Origin: Chersky-840 sp036511675
GTDB lineage: Bacteria > Actinomycetota > Acidimicrobiia > Acidimicrobiales > UBA8190
Direction: 5' to 3'
DNA length: 28,279 nucleotides
Assembly: GCA_036511675.1 (NCBI GenBank)
Contig: DATCBU010000087.1
Span: 1-28,279, forward strand
Positions 7,018-14,966 of this stretch are shown here, in pieces. The notes under the pieces were generated by a model that was not told where the DNA came from, made no database searches, and was given only the letters and a program-made list of their open reading frames with translations. The position numbers and the translations under genes are program-made. Within the stretch, counting starts at the first letter, position 1, and the number at the start of each line of letters is the position of its first letter.

Positions 7018-8151
7018 ATGATGAAGCTCTTCGACACCACGCGCGATGCCTTGGTCCCGTTCGAGCCGGGGCCGGTGGTCTCGATGTACTCGTGCGGCAT
7101 CACGCCCTATGACGCCGCCCATGTGGGCCATGCCCAGGTATACCTGACCTTCGACATCCTGCAACGCCGTCTGGTCGACCTCGGCCACGAACCGAGGTTG
7201 GTGCGCAACGTCACCGACGTCGACGACGACATCCTGCGCAAGGCGCGCGAGCTCGGTGTCCACTACCTCGACCTGGCCGCCGAGGAGATGGCCCGCTTCG
7301 ACGCCAACATGGCGGCCCTGGGGCTGCTCCCGGTGTACTGCGAGCCTCGTGCCACCTCCGCCATCCCCGACATCCTGTCGCTCATCGAGGCGGTGCTCGA
7401 CGCCGGCCACGCCTACGGCGCGGCAGGGGCGGTGTACTTCGACGTCTCGTCGTTCTCCCGTTTCGGCCTGGTGAGTCATCTGGCGCGTCCCGAGATGTTG
7501 GTGCTGGCGGCCGAACGCGGCGGTCATCCCGAGGACCCCCACAAGCGCGACCCGCTGGACTTCGTGTTGTGGCAGCCCTCCGCGCCCGACGAGCCGTCGT
7601 GGGAGTCGCGTTGGGGTCGGGGCCGGCCGGGATGGCACATCGAGTGCTCGGCCCTGGCCATGCGCGAGCTCGGCGACACCGTGGACCTCCACGGCGGGGG
7701 CACCGACCTCATCTTCCCCCACCACGAGTGCGAGACCGCCCAGTCGGAGTCGGTGACGGGGAAGACCTTCTCGCGCCACTGGCTGCACGTGGGGATGGTG
7801 GGCCTGGACGGGACCAAGATGTCGAAGTCCCTCGGCAACCTCGTCTTCGTGGGCGACCTGTTGAAGGAGTGGGACCCCGCCGCGGTGCGCCTGGCGCTGC
7901 TGGGGCATCACTACCGCACCGACTGGGACTGGCACCAGGCCGACCTCGACGATGGCGCCGAACGGCTCGAGCGCTGGCGGGCCGCGGCGGCGACCTCACC
8001 GGGGGCGGGCTCGGGGGCCGCGCTCGACGCCGTGCGGGCGTGCATCGACGACGACCTGCGCGTCATGGACGCGCTGGTGGTGCTCGACGACGAAGCCGAC
8101 GCGGGCCGCGACGTGCGTCCCGGGGCGGCGCTGTTGGGGGTGGAGCTGTGA
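7018..8151 (+). CDS. mshC: Cysteine:GlcN-Ins ligase MshC (CysS paralogue) for mycothiol synthesis
   Basis: A 377-residue class I synthetase-like enzyme. The HIGH motif is HVGH (residues 35-38) within MYSCGITPYDAAHVGH. The KMSKS motif (267-271) lies within GMVGLDGTKMSKSLGNLVFV. Zinc ligands are expected at Cys26, Cys210 (HIECSA) and His235/His236 (FPHHE). CGITPYDA, ERGG...DPLDFVLWQP, GRPGWHIEC, GMVGLDG and the terminal ALLGVEL match MshC rather than true cysteinyl-tRNA synthetase (CGPTVYD...). The protein also lacks the CysS anticodon-binding domain. MshC activates cysteine with ATP and joins it to glucosaminyl-inositol. The protein is shorter than the roughly 410 residues usual for MshC, mostly by a shrunken C-terminal helical region. 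Its TGA overlaps the GTG of thrS, which implies translational coupling. A role as a CysS paralogue of other function is the main alternative. Confidence 0.75.
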   Translation: MMKLFDTTRDALVPFEPGPVVSMYSCGITPYDAAHVGHAQVYLTFDILQRRLVDLGHEPRLVRNVTDVDDDILRKARELGVHYLDLAAEEMARFDANMAALGLLPVYCEPRATSAIPDILSLIEAVLDAGHAYGAAGAVYFDVSSFSRFGLVSHLARPEMLVLAAERGGHPEDPHKRDPLDFVLWQPSAPDEPSWESRWGRGRPGWHIECSALAMRELGDTVDLHGGGTDLIFPHHECETAQSESVTGKTFSRHWLHVGMVGLDGTKMSKSLGNLVFVGDLLKEWDPAAVRLALLGHHYRTDWDWHQADLDDGAERLERWRAAAATSPGAGSGAALDAVRACIDDDLRVMDALVVLDDEADAGRDVRPGAALLGVEL

Positions 8152-10184
8152 TCACGGTGCGATTGCCCGACGGATCGACCAAGGAGCTCGAGGACGGGGC
8201 CAGCGCCCACGACCTCGCCGCCGCCATCGGCCGGCGCCTGGCCAAGGCGGCGGTGGCGGCCACGGTGGACGGCAGTCCCGTCGACCTCGACACGGTGTTA
8301 CCCGACGGCGCCGAGGTGGCGGTGGTCACCGAGGACAGCGAGGCGGGACGCGCCGTGCTGCGCCATTCCAGTGCCCATGTGCTGGCGCAGGCCGTGCTCG
8401 AGCTGTGGCCCGGTGCGCACTACGCCATCGGCCCGTCGATCGCCGACGGCTTCTACTACGACTTCGAGTTGCCCGGCGGGGCCACCTTCAGCGATGACGA
8501 CCTGGGGCGCATCGAGGAGAAGATGCGCGCCATCATGGCCGCCGATCAGGCCTTCGTGCGCGAGGAGCACTCGATCGAGGAGGGGTTGGCCCTGTTCGCC
8601 GACCAACCCTTCAAGCGCGAGATCATCGAGGGCGTCGCCGGGGCGACCTCCGACGCGCCGGCGGTCGAAGCGCTGGCGGTGGAGGCAGCGGGCGACATCG
8701 CTCCCGACGCCTCGGCGGTGAGCACCTACCGCAACGACGGCTTCGTCGACCTGTGCCGGGGCCCGCATGTGCCCACGACGGGCCGGCTCGGGCACTTCAA
8801 GCTCCTGCGCGTGGCCGGCGCCTACTGGCGCGGCGACGAGCACCGTCCCCAGCTGCAGCGCATCTACGGCACCGCCTGGGAGTCGGACAAGGCCCTGGCC
8901 GAGCACCTGCACCGCCTCGAGGAGGCGGAGCGGCGCGACCACCGGCGCCTCGGGGCCGAGCTCGACCTATTCTCCTTCCCCACCGAGATCGGCTCGGGGC
9001 TGGCCATCTTCCACCCCAAGGGGGCGACCATCCGCCGCCTGATGGAGGAGTACTCGCGCCAGCGTCACATCGACGGCGACTACGAGTTCGTCTACACCCC
9101 GCACATCACCAAGTCCGAGCTCTTCGAGATCTCGGGCCACTTGGACTGGTTCGCCGAGGGCATGTTCCCGCCCATGGAGCTCGAAGAGGGACAGCAGTAC
9201 CACCTCAAGCCGATGAACTGCCCGTTCCACATCCTGGTCTTCCGGAGCCGGCAGCGCTCGTACCGCGAATTGCCCATGCGGCTCTTCGAATTCGGCACCG
9301 TCTACCGCTACGAGAAGTCCGGCGTCGTTCACGGACTCACGCGGGTACGGGGCATGACCATGGACGACGCCCACATCTTCTGCACCCGGGAGCAGATGGG
9401 CGACGAGCTGGCCGCGCTGCTCACTTTCGTCCTCGACCTGCTGAGGGACTTCGGTCTCGAGGACTTCTACCTCGAGCTGTCCACCAAGCCCCCCGGCAAG
9501 GCGGTGGGGACCGACCAAGAGTGGGCCGAGGCCACCGAGGCGTTGCGGGTGGTGGCCGAGGGGCGCCAGCTCGAGCTCGTGATGGACGAGGGCGGGGGAG
9601 CGTTCTACGGCCCCAAGATCTCGGTCCAGGCCCGCGACGCCATCGGCCGGTACTGGCAGGTGTCGACCATCCAGCTCGACTTCCAGCTCCCGCAGCGCTT
9701 CGGGCTCGAGTACGTGGGTGCCGACAACGCCCGGCACCAGCCCGTCATGATCCACCGCGCCCTGTTCGGGTCGGTGGAACGATTCTTCGCCATCCTCCTC
9801 GAGCACTACGCCGGCGCGCTGCCGACCTGGCTCATGCCCGTGCAGGTGGTGGTGCTGTCGGTGCGCGACGATCACGACGACTACGCCCGGGACGTCGCCG
9901 CCGCCCTGCGCCACGGCGGGGTGCGGGTCGAGGTCGAGGTGGCCGACGAGCCACTCAACGCCCGGATCCGCCGGTGGAAGCGCGAGAAGGTTCCCTACAT
10001 CCTGGTGGTGGGCGACGACGACGTCGCGGCGGGAACGGTGGGGGTCAACGCCCGGTCGTCGCAGCGCGCCGTGCGTGACGTGCCCCGCGACGATTTCGTC
10101 GCCTTGGTGTCGATCGAGATCGCCGAGAAAGGCTCACCGGAACTTCACGCCGCGGGTAGTGCCCCGGGCCCGGTGCGTGGATGA
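8148..10184 (+). CDS. thrS: Threonyl-tRNA synthetase
   Basis: A class II synthetase of 678 residues, the normal length for full ThrS. Residues about 1-62 form the TGS domain. The second additional (editing) domain carries HSSAH (His73, His77) and CRGPH (Cys203, His207). The catalytic core zinc ligands are Cys358 (KPMNCPFH), His409 (MDDAHIF) and His536 (HQPVMIHR). Motif 2 is FGTVYRYEKSGVVHGLTRVRG. The C-terminal anticodon-binding domain starts near LMPVQVVVLSV and includes the VPYILVVGDDD stretch. It charges tRNA-Thr and edits Ser-tRNA-Thr. The GTG at 8148 overlaps the mshC stop (GTGA), with GGAG immediately upstream; GTG 8157 is an alternative three codons in. The stop overlaps the HIT gene start. 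No T-box leader is possible at this internal position. Confidence 0.97.
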   Translation: MITVRLPDGSTKELEDGASAHDLAAAIGRRLAKAAVAATVDGSPVDLDTVLPDGAEVAVVTEDSEAGRAVLRHSSAHVLAQAVLELWPGAHYAIGPSIADGFYYDFELPGGATFSDDDLGRIEEKMRAIMAADQAFVREEHSIEEGLALFADQPFKREIIEGVAGATSDAPAVEALAVEAAGDIAPDASAVSTYRNDGFVDLCRGPHVPTTGRLGHFKLLRVAGAYWRGDEHRPQLQRIYGTAWESDKALAEHLHRLEEAERRDHRRLGAELDLFSFPTEIGSGLAIFHPKGATIRRLMEEYSRQRHIDGDYEFVYTPHITKSELFEISGHLDWFAEGMFPPMELEEGQQYHLKPMNCPFHILVFRSRQRSYRELPMRLFEFGTVYRYEKSGVVHGLTRVRGMTMDDAHIFCTREQMGDELAALLTFVLDLLRDFGLEDFYLELSTKPPGKAVGTDQEWAEATEALRVVAEGRQLELVMDEGGGAFYGPKISVQARDAIGRYWQVSTIQLDFQLPQRFGLEYVGADNARHQPVMIHRALFGSVERFFAILLEHYAGALPTWLMPVQVVVLSVRDDHDDYARDVAAALRHGGVRVEVEVADEPLNARIRRWKREKVPYILVVGDDDVAAGTVGVNARSSQRAVRDVPRDDFVALVSIEIAEKGSPELHAAGSAPGPVRG

Positions 10185-10702
10185 GCGAGTCCCTCCTCGA
10201 GCAGCTGTGGGCGGGGTGGCGCAACGAGTACGTCACCTCCACCACCGACGCCGAACGGCACAACAAGAGCGGGGAGTGCGTCTTCTGTCGCATCGCCGCC
10301 TCGGGGCCTCCGAGGGTCGAGAACTTGGTGGTGTGGCGCAGCGACCTCAGCTACGCCGTGCTCAACGCCTATCCCTACGCGAGCGGCCACCTCCTGGTCA
10401 TGCCGGTGCGCCACGTCGGGGCGCTGGACGAGTTGACCCCGGAGGAAGCCGACGATCTGTGGGTGGGGACCCGACGGGCTGTCGCCGCCATCACCGCCGC
10501 CTACGACCCCGACGGCATCAACATGGGCGCCAACCTGGGGCGCGCCGCGGGAGCGGGGATCCCGGCCCATCTCCACATGCACGTCCTGCCCCGGTGGTCC
10601 GGCGATACGAACTTCATGACGGCGGTGGCAGGGGTACGGGTCATGCCCGAGTCACTGGCGGTGGGATGGGAGCGGCTCCACGCCTCGTGGCCGTCGGCCT
10701 GA
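10181..10702 (+). CDS. HIT family Ap4A phosphorylase-like protein
   Basis: A 173-residue histidine triad protein. The triad HLHMHV gives His130, His132 and His134, with the following Leu-Pro-Arg-Trp. CVFC (Cys33, Cys36), with a later RHVG histidine (His78), resembles a structural zinc site of bacterial HIT proteins. The mycobacterial orthologue in the same position between thrS and pgsA (Rv2613c) is a diadenosine tetraphosphate phosphorylase. It splits Ap4A with phosphate, and I infer the same reaction here. Ap4A is a by-product of aminoacyl-tRNA synthetases, which fits coupling to thrS: the ATG overlaps the thrS TGA. The N-terminal helix (LLEQLWAGWRNEYVTS) is also typical of this subgroup. 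Confidence 0.9.
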   Translation: MSESLLEQLWAGWRNEYVTSTTDAERHNKSGECVFCRIAASGPPRVENLVVWRSDLSYAVLNAYPYASGHLLVMPVRHVGALDELTPEEADDLWVGTRRAVAAITAAYDPDGINMGANLGRAAGAGIPAHLHMHVLPRWSGDTNFMTAVAGVRVMPESLAVGWERLHASWPSA

Positions 10703-10711
10703 CGGGCGGGC

Positions 10712-12778
10712 TCAGCTCCCGTTGGCCTTGGCTTTGGTCATCCGTTCGACGAGGTTGGCCGGCATGGTGTCGTAGTGGTCGTGGCGAGCCGAGAAGCGAC
10801 CCCGCCCGCCCGTGAGGGAACGGAGGTCCACGGCGTAGCGCTGGATCTCGGCCGTGGGCACCAGGGCGGCGATCATCTGCAGGCCGCCGTCGACGGAATC
10901 GGTCCCCTGCACGCGTCCCCGGCGGGAGTTGAGGTCGCCCAGGACGTCGCCCTGCATCGTGGCCGGGACCGTGACCTCGAGCAGGGACACCGGCTCGAGC
11001 ACCACCGGCCCCGCTTTGGCTATGGCTTCTCGGAATGCCAGGGACCCCGCCATCTTGAAGCTCATCTCCGAGGAGTCCACGGAATGGAACTTGCCGTCGT
11101 AGCACGACACCTGCACGTCGACGACGGGATAGCCGTGGACCCCCCCCTGGCTCATGGCCTCGAGGACGCCCTTCTCCACGGCCGGGATGTACTGCTTGGG
11201 GATGGCGCCGCCCACGACCTGGTCGACGAAGTGGAATCCCTCGCCGCGCTCGAGTGGCTCGATGCGGATCGACGCCACGCCGTACTGCCCGTGGCCGCCG
11301 GTCTGCTTCTTGTACTTCCCCTCGGCTTCGGCTTGTAAGGAGATGGTCTCGCGAAACGGCACCAGCACATCCTCGGTGGCCACCTCGACGCCGAACTTGC
11401 GGGCCAGGCGCTCGGCCGCCACGGCCAGATGCGTCTCGCCCGTGCCCCGGAGAATGGTCTGGTGGGTCTCGTCCACGCGTTCGACGACGAGCGCCCGGTC
11501 CTCTTCCTGCAGCCGGTGCAGACCAGTCATGAGCTTGTCCTCGTCGCCCTTGGACTTGGGGCGGATGGCCACCGACAGCACGACGGGCTCGGGGGGCGCG
11601 GTGGGGACGACCACCGGGGTGCCCTTAGGGGCGAGGGTGTCGCCCGTGGCGGTGTCGGTCAGCTTGGGCACGGCCACGATGTCGCCCGCCTGGGCCTCGT
11701 CGACGGGTTGAGCCTCTTTGCCCCGCAGCAGCTGCAGGATGTGCAACCGCTGATCGGCGTGGGTGCGGGGATCGGTGAGGACGGTGTCGGGACGGATCGT
11801 CCCCGACAGCACCCGCAGCAGCGAGATCTTGCCCACGTAGGGGTCGGAGATGGTCTTGAACACCTGGGCCAGGGGCTGGCCGGCGGGGTTGCAGACCACC
11901 TCGGTGACCGAATCTCCGGCTCGGACCTCGACCGGCGGTCGCGAGTCGGGGCTGGGGGCGATCTCCGCCAGCAAGGTGGCCAGCCGGTCGATGCCGACAC
12001 CGGTCACGGCCGAGCCGCACACCACCGGGAACACCAGGCCCTGGGCCATCCCGTTGGCCAGCGTGGCCTCGAGCTCGGCTCCCGACAAGGCTTCGCCCTC
12101 GAGGTAACGCTCCATGAGCCCGTCGTCACCGACGACGATGCCTTCGACCAACTGCTCGCGCACTTCGTGCTCGACCGCCGCCAGGTCGTCGGGTATCGGG
12201 CCCGGCTGGGGCTTGCCCCCGTCGTAGATGATGGCCGTGTCGGTGAGGAGATCGGCGATCCCCCGGAAGCCCGACTCCTCGCCCACGGGCAGCTCGAGGG
12301 GGGCGATGCCGGCGCCGAAGCGCTCCTGGAGCGCGCTGAGGGTCCGGTCGAAGCTGGCCCGCTCGCGATCGAGCTTGTTGATGAACACCAGTCGGGGCAG
12401 GCCGAGCTGGGCGGCGAGGTTCCACGCCGCCTCGGTCTGCGCCTCGATGCCCTCGACGGCGCTCACCACGATGACGGCCAGGTCGACCACCGACAGGGCG
12501 GCGCGCACCTCGCCGAAGAAGTCGGCATACCCGGGGGTGTCGATGACATTCAGCTTGATGTCGTCGAGCGCACACGGGGCCATGGCCAGCGAGAGCGACA
12601 TGTGGCGCTTGATCTCTTCGGGCTCGAAGTCGCACACGGTGGACCCGTCGTCGACCTTGCCCTGTCGGGTGACCGCACCCGTGGCGAAGAGCAGCGCCTC
12701 GGCCAGCGTGGTCTTGCCCGAGCCGTTGTGTCCGACCAGGGCGACGTTGCGGATACGGGACGGCGGGTAACTCGGCAC
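10712..12778 (-). CDS. fusA2: Elongation factor G-like protein EF-G2 (FusA2 type)
   Basis: A translational GTPase of 688 residues with all EF-G domains. The P-loop is GHNGSGKT (16-23), G3 is DTPGYADF, and G4 is NKLD (134-137). G5 is the SA within CGSAVTG. Domains II to V follow, including GGHGQYGV and a domain V ending at RSLTGGRGRFSARHDHYD. The switch I segment and the replacement of the catalytic G3 His by Tyr84 mark it as the EF-G2/FusA2 paralogue rather than canonical EF-G. The M. smegmatis homologue is reported to bind nucleotide but lack ribosome-stimulated GTPase. GTG 12778 is chosen because GGAGG lies eight bases upstream. GTG 12787 is an almost equally good alternative with GAGGG six bases upstream. 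It is transcribed against its neighbours and interrupts the thrS-pgsA order seen in mycobacteria. Its role is unresolved; ribosome rescue or recycling are candidates. Confidence 0.92.
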   Translation of the reverse strand: MPSYPPSRIRNVALVGHNGSGKTTLAEALLFATGAVTRQGKVDDGSTVCDFEPEEIKRHMSLSLAMAPCALDDIKLNVIDTPGYADFFGEVRAALSVVDLAVIVVSAVEGIEAQTEAAWNLAAQLGLPRLVFINKLDRERASFDRTLSALQERFGAGIAPLELPVGEESGFRGIADLLTDTAIIYDGGKPQPGPIPDDLAAVEHEVREQLVEGIVVGDDGLMERYLEGEALSGAELEATLANGMAQGLVFPVVCGSAVTGVGIDRLATLLAEIAPSPDSRPPVEVRAGDSVTEVVCNPAGQPLAQVFKTISDPYVGKISLLRVLSGTIRPDTVLTDPRTHADQRLHILQLLRGKEAQPVDEAQAGDIVAVPKLTDTATGDTLAPKGTPVVVPTAPPEPVVLSVAIRPKSKGDEDKLMTGLHRLQEEDRALVVERVDETHQTILRGTGETHLAVAAERLARKFGVEVATEDVLVPFRETISLQAEAEGKYKKQTGGHGQYGVASIRIEPLERGEGFHFVDQVVGGAIPKQYIPAVEKGVLEAMSQGGVHGYPVVDVQVSCYDGKFHSVDSSEMSFKMAGSLAFREAIAKAGPVVLEPVSLLEVTVPATMQGDVLGDLNSRRGRVQGTDSVDGGLQMIAALVPTAEIQRYAVDLRSLTGGRGRFSARHDHYDTMPANLVERMTKAKANGS

Positions 12779-12973
12779 CCCGCGCACCTCCCTCCCTCGA
12801 GATCCTTCCGGCGTGCGACCGCGTGCGACCGCTGTGGGGGCGAGCCTACCGGCGACGGCTGCGCTCAGCCCGGGCGACCGGCACCGTCCCCGGTCGCCGG
12901 ATCAGCCCCTCCTGTCCGACGCCTCGGCCCGGGCCCGGACAGGGCCATCGAAGGAGGCCGCGAGGCCCAATGG

Positions 12974-13010
12974 TACGATCGGGGGGACACCCCCCGGAGG
13001 AAACCTACGC
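12974..13010 (+). promoter_or_regulatory. Promoter, leader hairpin and ribosome binding site of pgsA
   Basis: TACGAT at 12974-12979 is a good -10 hexamer; no -35 is recognisable. A perfect hairpin follows, with six G (12981-12986), loop ACA and six C (12990-12995). It is joined directly to GGAGG at 12996-13000, ten bases before the ATG. The transcript would start inside or just before the G-run. The remainder of 12779-12973 shows no gene, only the EF-G2 ribosome binding region at its left end. Confidence 0.5.
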
Positions 13011-13910
13011 ATGTTCGACGGTCGTTGGCGCCACGCGGTGGACCGCACGACCAAGCCTGTGGGCACGCTCCTGGTACGCGCCGGGATCACCGCCGACGTG
13101 CTCACCATCTTCGGGCTCGTCATGTCCGTGGTCACGGCCTTCGCCGTGGGATCGGGCCATCTCGTCCCCGGGATCTTCCTCCTCTTCCCCACCGGTCTGC
13201 CCGACCTCTTCGACGGCCCGGTGGCCAAGGCCTCGGGGCGCGCCTCGGTACGCGGGGCCTTCTTCGACTCCGTGGCCGACCGCATCGCCGATGCCTTTCT
13301 CTTCGGCGGGGTGGCGTGGTACCTCGCGGCGCGCCACCACGGCGAGACGGTCCTGCTGCCTTTCGCCATCCTGGCCGTGACCTCGCTCATCTCCTACCAG
13401 CGCGCCAAGGCGGAGCTGCTCGGCCTGTCGGCCAAGGGCGGCCTCATGGAACGGGCCGAGCGGTTCATCTTGCTGGGCCTGTGCTTCATCGCCGGCGCCA
13501 TCTCGGCCGCCGCCCTCGTCCCCGCCCTGTGGGTGTTCCTCGGGCTGCTGTGCGCCACCGCGGTGGGGCGCTTCGTCAATGTCTGGAAGGAAGCCGAAGG
13601 CCCGCCTCCGGTGGTGTCGACCCGTGCCGTGCTCGCCGAGGCCGACATGGACGTCACGCGCCGGGCCCTGGCCCGCTGGCGCGAAGGGCGGGTGGACTCC
13701 CGCTGGCGCACCTGGCGTGAAGCCCGTGCGCATCGCGACGCCCTGGGTGCGCACGCCGCGGTGCCCCGGCGCGCCGCCCAGCCCTCGGGCCGGTGGCGGG
13801 CCCGTCGGGCCGCCGTCCCGTCGAGTCGTTCCGGTCGCATCTGGCGAGCACGGCGCGAGGCCCGGCCCGCGGCGCGAAGTGGCCGTCGGCCCCCGTCGCG
13901 CGGCTTCTGA
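13011..13910 (+). CDS. pgsA: CDP-alcohol phosphatidyltransferase, probable phosphatidylinositol phosphate synthase
   Basis: A 299-residue integral membrane enzyme that transfers a phosphatidyl group from CDP-diacylglycerol to an alcohol. The signature DX2DGX2ARX8GX3DX3D is present as Asp65, Asp68, Gly69, Ala72, Lys73, Gly82, Asp86 and Asp90, with Lys in place of the usual Arg at 73. Hydrophobic helices surround it (VLTIFGLVMSVVTAFAVG, LLPFAILAVTSLIS, FILLGLCFIAGAIS, ALWVFLGLLCATAVG). Its place directly before an HX4E acyltransferase and PimA matches mycobacterial pgsA1. That enzyme makes phosphatidylinositol phosphate from inositol-1-phosphate, so this substrate is inferred from context. The last 80 or so residues form a very Arg/Ala-rich hydrophilic tail, longer than usual for the family. 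ATG 13011 has GGAGG ten bases upstream; the open frame extends upstream but without homology. Confidence 0.88.
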   Translation: MFDGRWRHAVDRTTKPVGTLLVRAGITADVLTIFGLVMSVVTAFAVGSGHLVPGIFLLFPTGLPDLFDGPVAKASGRASVRGAFFDSVADRIADAFLFGGVAWYLAARHHGETVLLPFAILAVTSLISYQRAKAELLGLSAKGGLMERAERFILLGLCFIAGAISAAALVPALWVFLGLLCATAVGRFVNVWKEAEGPPPVVSTRAVLAEADMDVTRRALARWREGRVDSRWRTWREARAHRDALGAHAAVPRRAAQPSGRWRARRAAVPSSRSGRIWRARREARPAARSGRRPPSRGF

Positions 13911-13955
13911 GCCCCGCCGCCGCCCCGATCCGCCCTGCCGGCACCGGCCCCCGAC

Positions 13956-14951
13956 GTGCCTGACGCGTCCGAATCCGCCAACCCCTCCGATACCGACGCC
14001 CTCGGTGTCGCATCGCCCGGCGTCCAGGACGACGCCGCCGACGAGGCCGGTGTCGGCGCCTGGGCCGCCTATCTCATGTACCGCGGCCTCGGGACGGCCA
14101 TGCAGAAGCTCCCCGAGGTCGTGGCCGCCGCCGCCGCCTCGGTGGCGGCGCTGGTGCTGTCGAGGTTCTCGGGCAAGGCGAGCGCGATGTACGGGCGACA
14201 CGTGCGGCGTGTCCTCGGCCCCGGGCTCGGCGACGGCGAGGTGCGGGGCATCACCCGGCGTGCCTTTTTGAATTACGCCCGCTACTGGTTCGAAGGGGCC
14301 CGGCTCCCGGCCATCAGCCCCGAGGTCGTGGCCGAGCGCTTCGCGGTCGAGAGCGGTTGGGAACATCTGGTGGCGGGCATGGAGGCGGGCAACGGCGTGA
14401 TCATGGCGCTCCCCCACATCGGCAGCTGGGAGTGGGGGGGCGCCTGGCTCGCCCTACAGGGCTATCCCATGACGAGCGTGGCCGAGCCGCTCAAGCCCCC
14501 CGCCATGTACGACTGGTTCGTGTCCCAGCGCGAGGCCATCGGCCTCACCATCGTGCCGCTCGGCGCCGACGCCAGTCGCGTGCTGTTGCGCACCCTGCGG
14601 GCCGGGAACCTGGTCGGGCTGCTGTGCGATCGGGACGTCGCCGGCAGCGGCATCGAGGTCGAGTTCTTCGGCGAGCGCACCACCATGCCGGCGGGTCCGG
14701 CCATGCTGGCCCTGCGGACCGGGGCGGTGCTCCTCCCCACCGCCGTCTACAGCGGCCCGGGCCTCCAGCACACGGCGGTGATCATGGCGCCCGTCCACGC
14801 CGAGCGCACCGGCGGGCTGCGCCAGGACGTGGCCCGGGTCACGCAACTCATCGCCGACGACCTCGAGCACCTCATCCGCCGCGCCCCGCAGCAGTGGCAT
14901 CTCTTCCAGCCCAACTGGCCCAGTGACACCGCGCCCGGCTCCTCGGGCTGA
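13956..14951 (+). CDS. patA: Lysophospholipid-type acyltransferase, probable PIM acyltransferase (PatA-like)
   Basis: A 331-residue LpxL/HtrB-family acyltransferase. The catalytic HX4E motif is HIGSWE (His154, Glu159) in VIMALPHIGSWEWGGAW. The substrate-binding region is LLCDRDVAGSGIEVEFFG (Glu236), followed by MPAGPAMLALRTGAVLLP. In mycobacteria the gene at this position (Rv2611c) acylates phosphatidylinositol mannosides on the 2-mannose with palmitoyl-CoA at the inner membrane face. That role is inferred from homology plus position before pimA. The GTG at 13956 gives an N-terminal stretch of about 35 residues rich in Asp, Ser and Ala before the conserved region begins at AWAAYLMYRGLG. There is no clear ribosome binding site; ATG 14076 would cut into the conserved part. 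The gap to pgsA is 45 bases and to pimA 15 bases, consistent with one operon. Confidence 0.85.
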   Translation: MPDASESANPSDTDALGVASPGVQDDAADEAGVGAWAAYLMYRGLGTAMQKLPEVVAAAAASVAALVLSRFSGKASAMYGRHVRRVLGPGLGDGEVRGITRRAFLNYARYWFEGARLPAISPEVVAERFAVESGWEHLVAGMEAGNGVIMALPHIGSWEWGGAWLALQGYPMTSVAEPLKPPAMYDWFVSQREAIGLTIVPLGADASRVLLRTLRAGNLVGLLCDRDVAGSGIEVEFFGERTTMPAGPAMLALRTGAVLLPTAVYSGPGLQHTAVIMAPVHAERTGGLRQDVARVTQLIADDLEHLIRRAPQQWHLFQPNWPSDTAPGSSG

Positions 14952-14966
14952 GACGGCGGAGCTCCC

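Noticed and set aside
11429..13720. 763-codon plus-strand frame opposite EF-G2 running into pgsA
   Set aside because: It is antisense to a full EF-G2 and then out of frame with pgsA; composition is that of a GC-driven shadow frame.
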